DNA from: Thiomicrospira sp. WB1
GTDB lineage: Bacteria > Pseudomonadota > Gammaproteobacteria > Thiomicrospirales > Thiomicrospiraceae
DNA: 64,000 nucleotides
Assembly (NCBI RefSeq): GCF_001507535.1
Contig: NZ_LQBN01000001.1
Location: 248,001-312,000 of the forward strand
Direction of reading: 5' to 3'
A program made the translations under genes and the position numbers. Numbering within the stretch: the first letter of the stretch is position 1; the number at the start of each line of letters is the position of its first letter. The notes under the pieces are model-generated. The model searched no databases. It was not told the origin of the DNA and saw nothing but the letters and a program-made list of their open reading frames with translations. This document shows, piece by piece, positions 9,501 to 18,100 of the stretch.

Positions 9501-9621
9501 CGAGCCAGAACGCATTTGCAGACTGGTTGTTGGCAAAGTCGCCCGATTTTCCATGCTTTTCGTTTCTTAGGTAGTCAACAATTCGTTGTGGATTGCGGGT
9601 TAAATTTTGCGTAGACATCAT
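6526..9621 (-). CDS. MobF-family conjugative relaxase (TrwC/TraI-like) with degenerate helicase half
   Basis: A 1031-residue protein. The N-terminal 300 residues are a TrwC-type relaxase: Tyr17 in IVDYLRNEKHG, WLGKGAQELGLTG at about 39-51, FSAPKSVSIL at 86-95, and the metal-binding histidines His150 (FTHHDSRP) and His173/His175 (PQLHSHCLIANL). About a dozen extra residues separate the first His from the other two compared with TrwC. From about 435 to 860 it resembles the RecD-like helicase, but the Walker A position reads VLLDDQGSETL instead of GxxGxGKT, Walker B reads LKLVVCHQAETL without DE, and motif III reads LLVGNPQKL. The ORF is open throughout, so this is not simple decay. AGGAG precedes the ATG. 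No coupling protein or type IV secretion gene is in the window, so it is orphaned or part of a mobilisable element. Confidence 0.82.
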   Translation of the reverse strand: MMSTQNLTRNPQRIVDYLRNEKHGKSGDFANNQSANAFWLGKGAQELGLTGDVSNKDLLWVLRAEDKQCFNRRNQANTRYGKDITFSAPKSVSILTLCKNGDPRLMKSHTQAIRVAMGILEKNMMYARRRINGEQKEKAPYLIAAVFTHHDSRPVDMELENGQITAFISPQLHSHCLIANLAKNSRGLWQSLELDFGTHQEKQHLLSQVYKSTLRYEVHKLGYETYSTKDGFEISGITPENIHLFSARSRQIEEALAKMNKSRHTASSYDKALAVQATRQHKTNEQSDDLPEFWYHLMSAHDVPIDQLVFEAKRRQKEAKSIDQSTQIKEVQKTAVGKALKTLSPQKDAYSHAKLFETLLYCSAGKLSLQQAGKAIEEDSRIIRLPSERYTSKNQVRLQGEVAGFMLLTQRNGQRLCSNEEIEMAINCNEALTDMTLTDRQRQAIHQVLASTDQVSVLLDDQGSETLAALEVLSQPFESHGFELIHLSTVDSKLKTLLDAWPDTTVQTLDDFLLKGTAMSKHLTRELLEHQSPSALKLVVCHQAETLRFSQIKGLFDRLNPGDRLLLVGNPQKLKELSKTDSPSKLLIHQGIEHTHLNEPTKRPSTKNPAHKAILQNLDKGIEHKVLDGLKQFTIECVEQAFACKTRLENFKTRSRLVEQTLSNYWSLNDPEREKALLICGRSDTRQVINQTLAAQSTNHNQARSTYATIQTLSPLKLTISAKQDLPHFSPGLWVRSNSGKHRPLLKINSIDPKSKKIVLSNGHKLSTSQLKNLQFFKSRQQTFSLNQKVLFKGTVSAPLKKPVHGEIISMKGSDLQLSSGHTIDTREPLILQTGYCLSETDAMDFLEHTEVAHALIVAERATLSTAKTTQKALKQAQTIRVLTDNQERLEKAWRKWFYKTSASVNASLTHSASTAQKNQNPRKDRLIKHYLPPFIAGLEKQLRQQSLLDSRNKKDVETLIRHACNRMLGQPLEQKLSLPPTMTKTRPTPKKNKQHQSKHSSKPARNTDETPQQTKPLPRVTRWLAKTLGR

Positions 9622-10301
9622 GATGTGATCTCCTTTTTATGATGGCTTTTAAAAATATTTAAAGGTCAATAAAAACAGCGTCTTGAGATTGACTTTTCTT
9701 TAGTTTTAGCAAAAAACGTTTGCAAATACAGTACTTGGTTTAAAAAGGCATTTTTCTAAAAAATGGGGCGGTGTCAGTTGCCGTTTGGAAAGGGGCTTTC
9801 GGCGACGATGAGCAAAAGGCAACCATGAGCTTGGGATGCATCGGGTGAAAAAATTAATGCGGTGGTGTGCAAGCTGGTACGCAAGCTGGTACCGACCATC
9901 TTGAAAGGAAGTGTTTTTTAATGCGGTAGCAGCACTTCTGCATCAGGGGGAGGCAGTCCCAACCATGATTTGAAATCAATCGCAGCGCCTGAAATGTTTT
10001 ATCGGAACACTTACACGTTCTGGTTTTGAATACCGTGTTTGTATGGTTGAAAAACATCGGGACTTGATTTTGGCCATCAAGCTGAGGAAAGAAGGTGGCA
10101 TGTCGTGCTTGAGAACGCTTTGGAGTCTTAAAGTGAAGTGTTAAATTGGTATTTTTTGCGCCTAATCTCTGCATGCTTGTTGTTTAGAAACAAAAGCGTT
10201 ACTTCCCACAAATTTTGTGTCATACATGGTGATGTTACTTCCCAATTTCAGTTGTTTGAAAGTCGGGTTGTTACTGCCCGCCTGAGCGCTTGATAGATAG
10301 C
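9622..10301. other. Upstream region of the relaxase, no supported gene
   Basis: About 680 bases. The first 150 are AT-rich and would hold the relaxase promoter and possibly an origin of transfer, since MobF oriT sites usually lie beside the relaxase gene; I cannot identify a nic site. A perfect palindrome ACATCATGATGT (9615-9626) overlaps the relaxase start codon. A 106-codon minus-strand frame at 9854-10174 has no recognisable motif and cysteine/histidine-rich composition, and I do not support it. Confidence 0.35.
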
Positions 10302-10445
10302 CTTGAAGTGGTGGTTCATGCTCACACCCCAGTGCCGGAACCAGTCATCTTTGGCAATCAAGTCTGGATGGATACCACTAATTTGACAGGTTCCGTGAGT
10401 ATTCTCGAAATGCACGACCTGCTTAGGCTTGTAAATCAAAATTAG
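10302..10445 (+). pseudogene. C-terminal remnant of a second PPP-type phosphoesterase
   Basis: The frame reads LEVVVHAHTPVPEPVIFGNQ then VWMDTTNLTGSVSILEMHDL and ends LLRLVNQN-stop. It aligns with the last 45 residues of the intact enzyme at 5645-6415 (LLVHGHTPVPAPVVCGNQVW...). The upstream part with the GDxHG, GDxxDG and GNHE motifs is absent. DNA similarity is clearly less than that of a recent copy, so this is an old paralogue fragment. It overlaps the end of the frameshifted minus-strand gene. Confidence 0.75.
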
Positions 10446-10936
10446 ATAACCACTGGCATCTTTCTTCTGTGAACGCCGCATTTAGCAGATCATACTGTTT
10501 CATTGCCTCACTAAAACGCGTCTTAATTTCTGATAGATCCAGTTTTGCGTGAGACAAAAAGTTTTTTAATGCGGATTTGTTTTGCGCATTGAAGCATTCC
10601 GACAACTCAATAACTGCCAAGTCAATGAGGGCAAAGGCATACAGAGTAATGTTGGAAAAGGAATTGACTGTCTGCGCGTCTTTGAGCGCATCGGGGGGGG
10701 GCGGAATCAATTGTTGCTCGGTATAGCGTTTGATTTCAGTGTCAGGAGGCAGCAGGTGGCGAAAAAACTGGGTGCCTGAACCAAGCGTCAATTTCAGTGA
10801 AGTCTATTTTAGACTGATGGATGAGCATGCTTGATTTGCCCAGCAGATAAACCTCGATTGGAGGCTGACCTTCCATCTTTTTCAGGTCGTATTGGTTGTT
10901 TAGTTGTTCTATGGTTTCGAGTAGGTGCTGCTTCAT
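10423..10936 (-). pseudogene. Frameshifted gene, possible DUF6036-like nucleotidyltransferase
   Basis: Two overlapping minus-strand frames join into one protein. The first (from ATG 10936) reads MKQHLLETIEQLNN...EVYLLGKSSMLIHQ, resembling the start of nucleotidyltransferase-like proteins whose pattern is VYLLGGxA. The second continues TQFFRHLLPPD...ALIDLAVIELSECFNAQNK and ends at 10423. The shift lies between 10742 and 10791. The glycine pair of the expected GG/GS motif is GK, and the DxD acid pair is not clear. A run of nine G bases at 10693-10701 lies in the second frame. Family assignment is tentative. Confidence 0.45.
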
Positions 10937-11088
10937 GACTTAAGTCTAGCGTATTGATTTATTGTTCCTGTAAAAAACAAGCCATCAAGAAGCGTGAGAT
11001 GGAAACTGGCAAGTCCTATTCCACCGAAGCATTGAACTGAACGGACGTTGTGTAAAGTGCTTTGGTGGTTGGGTTGGAAATATTGCGC
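10937..11088. other. Short gap with a possible gene tail
   Basis: The plus strand contains a short open tail (KKREMETGKSYSTEALN, then stop at about 11040), which may be the end of a lost antitoxin-like gene. I do not recognise it and nothing else is visible here. Confidence 0.2.
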
Positions 11089-11110
11089 TTGTATCACAAT
11101 GTGTATACAA
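11089..11110. promoter_or_regulatory. Inverted repeat upstream of dinJ-like gene, probable operator
   Basis: TTGTAT at 11089-11094 and ATACAA at 11105-11110 form a dyad; with a one-base bulge the arms extend to CAC/GTG. It lies 29 bases before the start of the antitoxin gene, where RelB/DinJ-type antitoxins usually bind their own promoter. Confidence 0.45.
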
Positions 11111-11138
11111 CAGAGGGACTTATCAGGAGGTTTCTAAT

Positions 11139-11406
11139 ATGAGCTCCAAAGTTGTACATATTCGGCTGGATGAAGAGATTAAAAACGAGGCGTCTTGAAA
11201 CTCTGGCATCCATGGGGTTGACGGTTTCTGAGGCAGTGTGTGTGTTTCTGACACAGGTTGTGGCACAGAAAAAAATCCCATTTGAGGTCAAAAGCCCCAA
11301 TCAGGAAACGCTTGACGCCATGGCTGAGGCCGATGACATCTTACAGGCAAAAGAGGCTCGTTTTTCAAACTCGAAAGAGGTATTGGACGCTCTTGAGCAA
11401 GGCTAA
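11139..11406 (+). pseudogene. DinJ/RelB-family antitoxin, frameshifted
   Basis: AGGAGG lies 8 bases before the ATG at 11139. The product begins MSSKVVHIRLDEEIKNEAS and hits TGA at 11196; one base later the expected continuation ETLASMGLTVSEAV is in the next frame, running to 11406 with VVAQKKIPFEVKSPNQETLD. This is the ribbon-helix-helix N-terminus and toxin-binding tail of DinJ-like proteins. A single-base shift near 11194-11197 separates them, so no full-length antitoxin is expected unless the second frame is translated from an internal alternative start. Confidence 0.8.
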
Positions 11407-11719
11407 AAACAAACGCACTCATCTTCCCCGGTCCTCTGACTACACAAAGCAGTCTACACAAAGCAGTTCCAAAAAGACTGGCAGCGCCTGACCCGATCCG
11501 GCCAGTTTGACCTGAAAAAGGTCATGATGTGGCTGATTGAAAATGAAGAGGCCCCTTGGTCCTGAATGGAGAAACCATGAGCTTGTTGGCAACTGGCAGG
11601 GGTTTCGTGAATGCCATGTCGGCGGTGACTGTCTACTGATCTACAAATTACACGAAAGGTCAAAGTATGAGACCATCATTTTTACTCGGGCGGGAACGCA
11701 TTCTGAGTTGCTCAAATGA
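11393..11719 (+). pseudogene. YafQ-family ribonuclease toxin, inactivated
   Basis: Pieced together, the product reads LSKAKNKRTHLPRSSDYTKQ, QKDWQRLTRSGQFDLKKV, then EWRNHELVGNWQGFRECHVG and GDCLLIYKLHERSKYETIIF, which is the RelE-superfamily fold of YafQ, including the late His of GTHSELLK. Two lesions break it: an exact 14-base tandem duplication at 11440-11467 and a one-base shift in a C-run near 11555. It overlaps the end of the antitoxin frame, as in normal dinJ-yafQ operons. Confidence 0.8.
11440..11467 (+). repeat. Perfect 14-base tandem duplication inside the yafQ-like gene
   Basis: CTACACAAAGCAGT occurs twice in direct contact (11440-11453, 11454-11467). Removing one copy restores the frame DYTKQFQKDWQRL, so the duplication is the direct cause of this frameshift. 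Confidence 0.9.
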
Positions 11720-11836
11720 CTTCAGAGCATTGATGACGATACCAGGTTGAGTTCTGCCAATACCCCACGACAATAAAATGCATTTTATTCGTCTAGTGTA
11801 TTCGAAAACTAAAGGACGTCAGAGCTCTCAATGATC

Positions 11837-11868
11837 ATCCCAAACGCCTTGAGGGCGTTTTTTGGGAT
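11837..11868. terminator. Bidirectional rho-independent terminator
   Basis: AAACGCC-ttgag-GGCGTTTTTT, flanked by ATCCC...GGGAT that extends the stem. It has A- and T-runs on either side and lies between the plus-strand yafQ remnant and the minus-strand DUF6447 gene, which converge here. Confidence 0.75.
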
Positions 11869-11882
11869 GTCAGGCCTGAGAG

Positions 11883-12080
11883 TCAGGCATCTTTCGGCAA
11901 CAGCTCACTCAAGGCCTTGGCATAGGCATTACGGGCTGTTTGTGCAATGGCAATCTGTGTTTGCAGGCGTGAAATTTCCTGATCAGTCACACGCAGACTG
12001 GTCAGTTGGTTTTTCGCCTCATCAGACAACTTGTCCAGGTTATACTCTTTTCCATCAATGGTAATGTTCTGTTCGGCCAT
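11883..12080 (-). CDS. DUF6447 family small protein
   Basis: A 65-residue protein, MAEQNITIDGKEYNLDKLSD at its start, followed by QLTSLRVTDQEISRLQTQIA, a predicted coiled helix, and QTARNAYAKALSELL. This matches the DUF6447 pattern (short beta-hairpin with GKEY, then a helix with QTAR.AY). Function is unknown. In my recollection such genes occur next to SapC-like genes and large secreted RTX or S-layer proteins, as here. GGAGCTGAAA precedes the ATG. It is followed by the terminator at 11837-11868 and preceded by sapC on the same strand, so the two probably form an operon. Confidence 0.75.
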   Translation of the reverse strand: MAEQNITIDGKEYNLDKLSDEAKNQLTSLRVTDQEISRLQTQIAIAQTARNAYAKALSELLPKDA

Positions 12081-12159
12081 TTCAGCTCCTATTTTACTTA
12101 GTTAAAAAAGTTGAAACCTTTTCTTGGTTGCTTATTTATTCGTTTCAAGGTATGGCGAC

Positions 12160-12954
12160 TTAAAATTTCAAACTGTCTTCGTCATCGTCCCCAAACAACT
12201 GGTCCAGATCCACCTCTTCTGGCTTGGTTTTTTTCTGTTCGGCCTCATGCAGTTTATAAAGCTGGCTCAGTCCTTTTAATCTTGGCAGGGACAGCAACTG
12301 AGAATAAGCCAACGCCAGTGCATTGGTCTCAGATAGCAGGGTAAGCGTTTCACCGGGGAGGGATTTGAGTTTGGCTTCATCAATCTTAAACAGGCCTTTC
12401 ACGGGTTTCTCAGACGCATCCGATGTTTTAGCTTGAATGGACCAGGGAACGATCAAATCAGCCTTTACCAGTTCATTGACCGCATTCTGTGTTGCCTGAC
12501 GGTTTTGATCACATTGCTGCAAAAATTCCACGACCTTTTTCATCGGTTCTGACAGCTCCCCTTCCTCCGAAAAAAGCGCTTGTCCTTGAGCGTTTTCGGG
12601 TTCAGCCATAAACAAACCAGACTCAGTGTCCACACACAAGACCGAATCACCGGTTTCAGTTTTGACCATCTTGAAAGGGTAGCCCCGATAAATGGAGGGC
12701 ACATACGGCACTCGCCATTTGCCCTGTGCATTCACAAACAGATTCAAACCAGGCTGCAAACTTTGAATGGTCACTAGCTGAAACGTGTCGGAGGCGTCTT
12801 TGACAAAACCGATTGGGTAAAAAGGCAAGGCATTGGCCATTTCAGCCATCAACAGCGGGGCGGTGGTGTCATAGTTGGCGAAGCCATAGTCTCTGTAAGC
12901 TTGCCATTTTGCGTTTTGGTGGGCGGATTTCTGTATGGGTTGCCAGGTGGGCAT
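12160..12954 (-). CDS. SapC family protein
   Basis: A 264-residue protein with the SapC hallmarks: an N-terminal ALPFYPIGFVKD, the Trp-rich middle and RVPYVPSIYRGYPFKM, followed by VLCVDTESGLF. The name comes from the Campylobacter fetus S-layer (sapCDEF) locus, where the molecular role of SapC is not established. The C-terminus is acidic (DLDQLFGDDDEDSLKF). I start at the ATG at 12954, before PTWQPIQKSAH; a TTG 12 bases upstream is possible. No signal peptide or membrane segment is visible, so it is likely cytoplasmic. It precedes the DUF6447 gene by 79 bases. The RTX/S-layer-like protein 2.2 kb further right is the likely partner, separated by a transposase gene. Confidence 0.85.
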   Translation of the reverse strand: MPTWQPIQKSAHQNAKWQAYRDYGFANYDTTAPLLMAEMANALPFYPIGFVKDASDTFQLVTIQSLQPGLNLFVNAQGKWRVPYVPSIYRGYPFKMVKTETGDSVLCVDTESGLFMAEPENAQGQALFSEEGELSEPMKKVVEFLQQCDQNRQATQNAVNELVKADLIVPWSIQAKTSDASEKPVKGLFKIDEAKLKSLPGETLTLLSETNALALAYSQLLSLPRLKGLSQLYKLHEAEQKKTKPEEVDLDQLFGDDDEDSLKF

Positions 12955-13081
12955 GTGCACTCTCAATCTTATTCAATTAATTTGAGGATTTTAACACAGT
13001 AAATCTTGATTTTAGTTCTGGGCGGCAGGCTCATCAGCTCATGTGAAAGAAACGTGACAGGAATCTAGGTAAGAAATACTG

Positions 13082-13204
13082 TTGGTATTCCGCCATATCG
13101 GCTATGGTGATTATGCGTGGGATCTGGAGGCGTTAGAGGGCTTCATGCACCGACATGAAACCATCTGGGCCGGTGTGCCCAAGTGGCCAGAGCAAGTGAT
13201 ATGA
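13082..13204 (+). pseudogene. C-terminal gene fragment of unknown family
   Basis: A 40-residue open tail reads LVFRHIGYGDYAWDLEALEG then FMHRHETIWAGVPKWPEQVI and stops. It has no plausible start and is protein-like in composition. It may be the end of a sulfotransferase- or glycosyltransferase-like protein, but I cannot assign it. A hairpin follows at once, which would be its original terminator. Confidence 0.45.
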
Positions 13205-13218
13205 GACAGGCGTAAAAA

Positions 13219-13260
13219 AAGCCGCAGGGCGCATGGCTTACCCGGCGGCTGACTGCTTTT
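13219..13260 (+). terminator. Terminator-like hairpin after the gene fragment
   Basis: AGCCGC (13220-13225) pairs with GCGGCT (13245-13250), preceded by an A-run and followed shortly by TTTT. The surrounding 12967-13081 and 13261-13435 stretches show no gene. Confidence 0.5.
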
Positions 13261-13435
13261 GAGGCACGGGAGCAGTGGAACCCGTTTATCGAGTCATGTA
13301 ATGAGCACCCATCAAGGCTTTAATCTTGATCAAGAGTCGGGTTTGTGGCTAATCGGGTGGGGAATTTAAGTTTTTTTGCAAAAACTAACCACTCCTGAGA
13401 ATATCCTCTCTTCATTTAAGTTTTGGAGAGACGAT

Positions 13436-14614
13436 ATGGCAGTTGTATTGAGCTTGCTGGCCTTTCTAGCAGGCGTCATTGTCGGCAAGTTATCAGTCAA
13501 GTATTATCGACAAGATCGGCAATTGGTTGTTATGAGGCGGCTTCAATTAAAAGCCTTGTCAATGGAACTCAAGGAATTGCGAGAAAAGGTCGTTTGCCAG
13601 GATAGTCGCCGCGTGCCACCGTCCAAACGAAAGCTCACCAAAAAACGACCCACCTTGAAAGGCTATCAAAAATTACTCATCGCAAAGCTCAGACAGCGAT
13701 GGCCTTGGATCACACATTACAATCGATTTACCCCTGAAACATTCATAAACTGGCTTCAGACAAAAGCACGTCGTGCCCATGCAAAAAAAGTCGAAGAGGG
13801 CACAAAAAACGGACGACCATCGACACCGACTTATGTCATTGATGCAATTTTAGCGATCAAACGTCAAAATCTAAGATACACCGCGGGTCACATCGCTCGA
13901 ATGATTTCTGGTGGTGAGTTGAAATATCAAATTAGCAAAAACACCGTGGCAAAAATTTTAAAACAACACGGGTTTAAACCAAGACCAAAAGGGAAACGTC
14001 CACCCAGAGAAAAAGAGCAGGGCTGGATTGAGGCGTTGCATAATCAGTTTATCATGGCCATTGACTTCAAATGTGCTTATGACATGCGAGGAAACCAGTT
14101 ATTTATCTTTAACTTGATCGACCATGGCCGTCGTGTATTGTACTGGTCACGAGCCACTTATAACCCCACATCAGGCTGGGTCGCACAGCAATTGCGTAAT
14201 GCTTTTATGGACCTTGATACTTTGCCAGAAGCGATTGTCATGGACCGAGACAGCACTTTTCAGCCCATAGTCAAAGAAACACTTCCAAATATGGGCATCA
14301 AACCCATCCGCATCGGTTACAAGAGCCCTTGGCAAAATGCGGTTGTCGAACGGTTTCATCGAACTCTAGTTGAAGAGCTGCTCAGATATGTCCAGCCATT
14401 CAGTGATCGGCATTTAAATCGGCTTCTCACAGAATATCGCCAGTATTACAACACGGCTCGGCCTCATATGAGCAACGAGGGCGAAGCGCCGGTTGAGAAG
14501 GTTATTGATGATTTACCTGCTGTAAATGACCCAGACTATTTTCAAAACCCCAGAAAACTGGTTCGTAAAAAATGGCTAGGTGGCTTGCACTCTAGCTATC
14601 GCTGGACGTCCTAA
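13436..14614 (+). CDS. Integrase-core (DDE, IS481-like) transposase
   Basis: A 392-residue protein. The ATG at 13436 has GGAGAG five bases upstream. Residues 5-22 form a hydrophobic stretch followed by a basic helix, then a helix-turn-helix-like region (KNTVAKILKQHGFKP), then the retroviral-integrase core with Asp in MAIDFKCAYDM, Asp in VMDRDSTFQP and Glu in NAVVERFHRTLVEEL. This is the group of stand-alone integrase-core proteins that share DDE chemistry with IS481/IS3 enzymes but often lack obvious terminal repeats; I found none here. It appears intact. Its insertion between sapC and the RTX gene may have separated a once continuous surface-protein locus. Confidence 0.8.
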   Translation: MAVVLSLLAFLAGVIVGKLSVKYYRQDRQLVVMRRLQLKALSMELKELREKVVCQDSRRVPPSKRKLTKKRPTLKGYQKLLIAKLRQRWPWITHYNRFTPETFINWLQTKARRAHAKKVEEGTKNGRPSTPTYVIDAILAIKRQNLRYTAGHIARMISGGELKYQISKNTVAKILKQHGFKPRPKGKRPPREKEQGWIEALHNQFIMAIDFKCAYDMRGNQLFIFNLIDHGRRVLYWSRATYNPTSGWVAQQLRNAFMDLDTLPEAIVMDRDSTFQPIVKETLPNMGIKPIRIGYKSPWQNAVVERFHRTLVEELLRYVQPFSDRHLNRLLTEYRQYYNTARPHMSNEGEAPVEKVIDDLPAVNDPDYFQNPRKLVRKKWLGGLHSSYRWTS

Positions 14615-15048
14615 TAAGGCCTACAAAAACCAGATCAGTTGGGCTTTCGGTGCCGCAGCCGAGAATTCTTTGTATCCTGAATTTACAGTTATTCCTTTAT
14701 TTTCACCAATTCGGCAAATCAAAAGAAAGGCGGATCAGATTTTACGTTTTTTAAAGACAATATTTTTAATTTAGCAAGATTTAATGTAATAAGAAATACG
14801 TATTAAGCTGGTATTAATTACTTTTTGACCATCACAGTTTCCCTGGCCAGGAAAAAAAACAATCTCACCAATCAGTCAACCAAACGCCTCACACAACGAG
14901 AAGTCCTAAATAGAAGGGAAAGGGCAATGGCGAATTAATGATCGTCCTCTGACAAGCCTTGTGTGCATCCATTTTTATTGAATTGTTAATTTCAGCAATC
15001 AAGATTTTCTGTAAAAAGACTCAGACCAATTTCAAAGTCCCCTTACAG
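14615..15048. other. Gene-free stretch between the transposase and RTX genes
   Basis: About 430 bases, AT-rich. I see no supported coding region. It may include the right end of a mobile element carrying the upstream transposase, but no terminal repeat was recognised. Confidence 0.35.
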
Positions 15049-15080
15049 AAAAACCCCGCTGGGCGAACCATGCGGGGTTA
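15049..15080 (-). terminator. Rho-independent terminator of the RTX gene
   Basis: AACCCCGC (15052-15059) pairs perfectly with GCGGGGTT (15072-15079). Read on the minus strand the stem is followed by TTTTT. It lies 50 bases past the RTX stop codon. A second small hairpin, CCTATC-cgga-GATAGG (15091-15106), lies in between. Confidence 0.85.
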
Positions 15081-15128
15081 AGTGCTTTAACCTATCCGGA
15101 GATAGGCATCCTTACCTTGGGGTAGGGA

Positions 15129-18100
15129 TTAGGCGACGTTGGTTGCGTCAATTACAGCATTATCTGTAGTTGTCAGGTTACCAATCAATGTGATGTTGTC
15201 TGCTTGGATACCATCGGCATCTGCATTAACCAAGAACGCATATGCGTCACCTGCCGTGCCAGCATCGTTGATGATGGCAACGTAGTTTTCTCCATCTGCT
15301 TCACCAAGGTTTGCTTCCAAGAAGGCAGCAACATCATCAAGGATAGTGGCAGATGTAATACCATTCGCTGCATCTTCGGTGAAAGTTGAGATCTTAGAAG
15401 ACCCAGCACCATCGGAGCTGTCAGCAAATACATATACAGAACCGTCCTGCGCATCAGCAGTTTTCGCTGCGTCAGCGGCAATGTCGGTACCTGTTGTGTC
15501 AGTAATGCCAGTCATGCCATCAAAGCTTAGGAGACTTGCTGCATTGCCACCCTGAGCGATTTCAACAGTATCTGTACCGCCGTTATCAATAAAGTTGATT
15601 GTAGCGTTACTTGTATCATCTGTAACAGTGATGAAGTCATTAAAGGCTCCACCTGTTACTGTTACCGCACCAGTAGCGGCAGCAACTGTAAATGCTGCAC
15701 CATCTGCACCAAGCTGGACCATTTCGGAAAGATCAGTTCCAGTCAGAGCCGAACCACCATTTTCCAAAGTGATCTGATGGTTTGTGGTGATGTCATATTT
15801 ACCGGAGGTTGGAGTGACACTTGACAGATCTGCACCTTCGTCTGCTGCTGCTGCACCGGTCAGAATAACTACGTCGCTTCCAGAAGTGAAGTCTGAAACG
15901 GTCGCAGTCGTTTCTGATGTTGCTACGATAATCGCATCGTTACCAGAACCGGTTGTAATGGTGCTAGCGCCGTTCACAGCGATCACATCATCTTTTGAGC
16001 CAGCAACGGTGGTGCCAGTGTGAGCAGTAAAGTTGGCAGAGGCTGTACCCAGCTGAACATCACCGCTCAGGTCAGTTGCAGTTGAACCAGTCAGAGTGAT
16101 GTCAAAGTTACCAGCACCATCAAAATCGTAAGCGCCGCTTGTGACTGTCTGGCTTGTCAGGTCAAGATCGCCTGTTGCAGCACCTGTCAGGATGATGGTG
16201 TCAGTGCCTGAAACAAAGTCAGAAACGGTATCACCATCTTCACCTGCGCCCATTTCAAAGCTGTCTGCACCAGCGCCCATTTTAACAGTGTCTGCACCAG
16301 CTCCACCTACGATGGTGTCGTCACCGGCACCACCTTCAATGGTATCGCCTGCGGAACTTGCTTTCAGTGTGTCATTACCAGCTTCACCATAGATTTTAGA
16401 AGCTGTGTCAGCTCCGCTCAGATCAATGGTGTCGTTGCCGTCGCCGCCGTAAATTTTATATGCTTTACCAGCGGTTGCAGCAGTGATAGAGTCGTTGCCT
16501 TTACCACCAACAGCAGTTGACGCCTCGGTAATTTCACCAATCGTCAGGTTACCAGTCATTGTAGAAGCAGTCAGTACATCGTCTGCAGCGTTGGTCAAGG
16601 TTGTGATTTCCAAGTCCTCGGAACCTTGTACAACAACGGTGTTGGTTGCAGCATTCAGTGTCAAATCAGTGATTGTGATTTGAGTTTCTGCTGTGCCATT
16701 ATCATCTGAGTCTGTATCGCTCGCTTCATCAGGTGTTGCTTCCAGCAGCAGTGTGTCAACTTTTGCTCCTGTAGTCAGAGCATTCGTTCCAAGGTCGTCA
16801 GAGATGTTAGCCAGCAAAGTTCCAGTAGTTAAGTCACCGTCAGCATTGTCGATATCAACGGTTACCGCACCAGTGTTAGTTGCATCGGCAGTGAAGTCAA
16901 CGGTTGTGTTTTCATTAACAGTGAACGAAACCGCACCACCCAAGTCTGCGGCTACTTCTACGACATCAACCGCTGCTTCAGCATAGTCATCAGCATCGGT
17001 AATTGTGTCAAATTTGAATGTTGACGTTCCAGAAGTGCTGGAAGTAGCAGCTACACCGTTCAATGCTGCTGAGTCGTTACCGGCTGCGGCAGCCACGTGG
17101 ACGGTGATGTCCTTAGAACCGGCCAAAGTCAGTGACTTGGCGATCTGAGTAGCTGTATCCAGTGTAACGGTTGTGTCAGCAGTGTTTGCAGTGATGGTAA
17201 CTGCTGCTTCAGTGTTGGCTCCATCGTCATCCAGGTTGAAGTTACCAGCAGTTGTGATACCAACTGTGTCGCCAGCACTTGCCAGAGTGTTAAGGTCCAA
17301 AGTGTTGGAGGCAGCAATGGTGATGTCGTACTTATCAACACCTGCGGCTTGACCAGTAATGTTGGTTGCAGATGCATCACCAGAATCGACGTAAACGGTG
17401 TCACGAGTACCGGAAGCCAAGGAAGTCACATTCAATGTAGCAATGTTGGAATCTGCGACAATGTTTGTGGCGTTTAGAGAGTTGGCATTAGTGACCGTTG
17501 CAGTACCGCTACCCAGCTCTGTGTCCAGAGTCAAAGTGTTTGTACCAGTGGTATTCGTCAGGTCATAACCAGTGGTTACATACTTGCCAGTGATGTTTAC
17601 GTTCTCAACGTTCTGAAGACGGGCATCAACAGTCGCTGTTGTAACAGAAGCATTCAGTACGTCGGAATCATCGGAATAGTTATCAAGGATGATGTCACCA
17701 GACTGGAGAGTGTTCTGAGTAGAAGCGTCAAACAAGTCAGATTGAGCTGTACCGTTCAGTACGTCATCTGTACCTGTAGTCAACGTGAAAGTTTCACCGT
17801 CTACGATAATTTCATTCAGGTTGTCGTCAACCAAAGTAGAAATGGCTTCGTTGGTAGAAACATCGGTATCGGCATCAATATTATTGGTAACCTTAGAAAG
17901 TTGAGTCAGATCTGTGTTATCAGCATCAATTTCTACGGAATAATATTCGGCGACAGCTACTTTGTTGTCCAATGTTTTAGCAACATTAGCAAAATCGCTG
18001 TCTTCGCCAACGTTAGCAAGGTAGTCATTTGCTTCAACAAACAAAGCACCTTTCGATGTGCCCGCGTTTAAGCCACTCAAGAAAAAGTTGTATGCTTCTT

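Noticed and set aside
9854-10174. 106-codon minus-strand ORF
   Set aside because: No recognisable motif, unusual His/Cys content, no ribosome-binding site, and it lies in a region of gene remnants.
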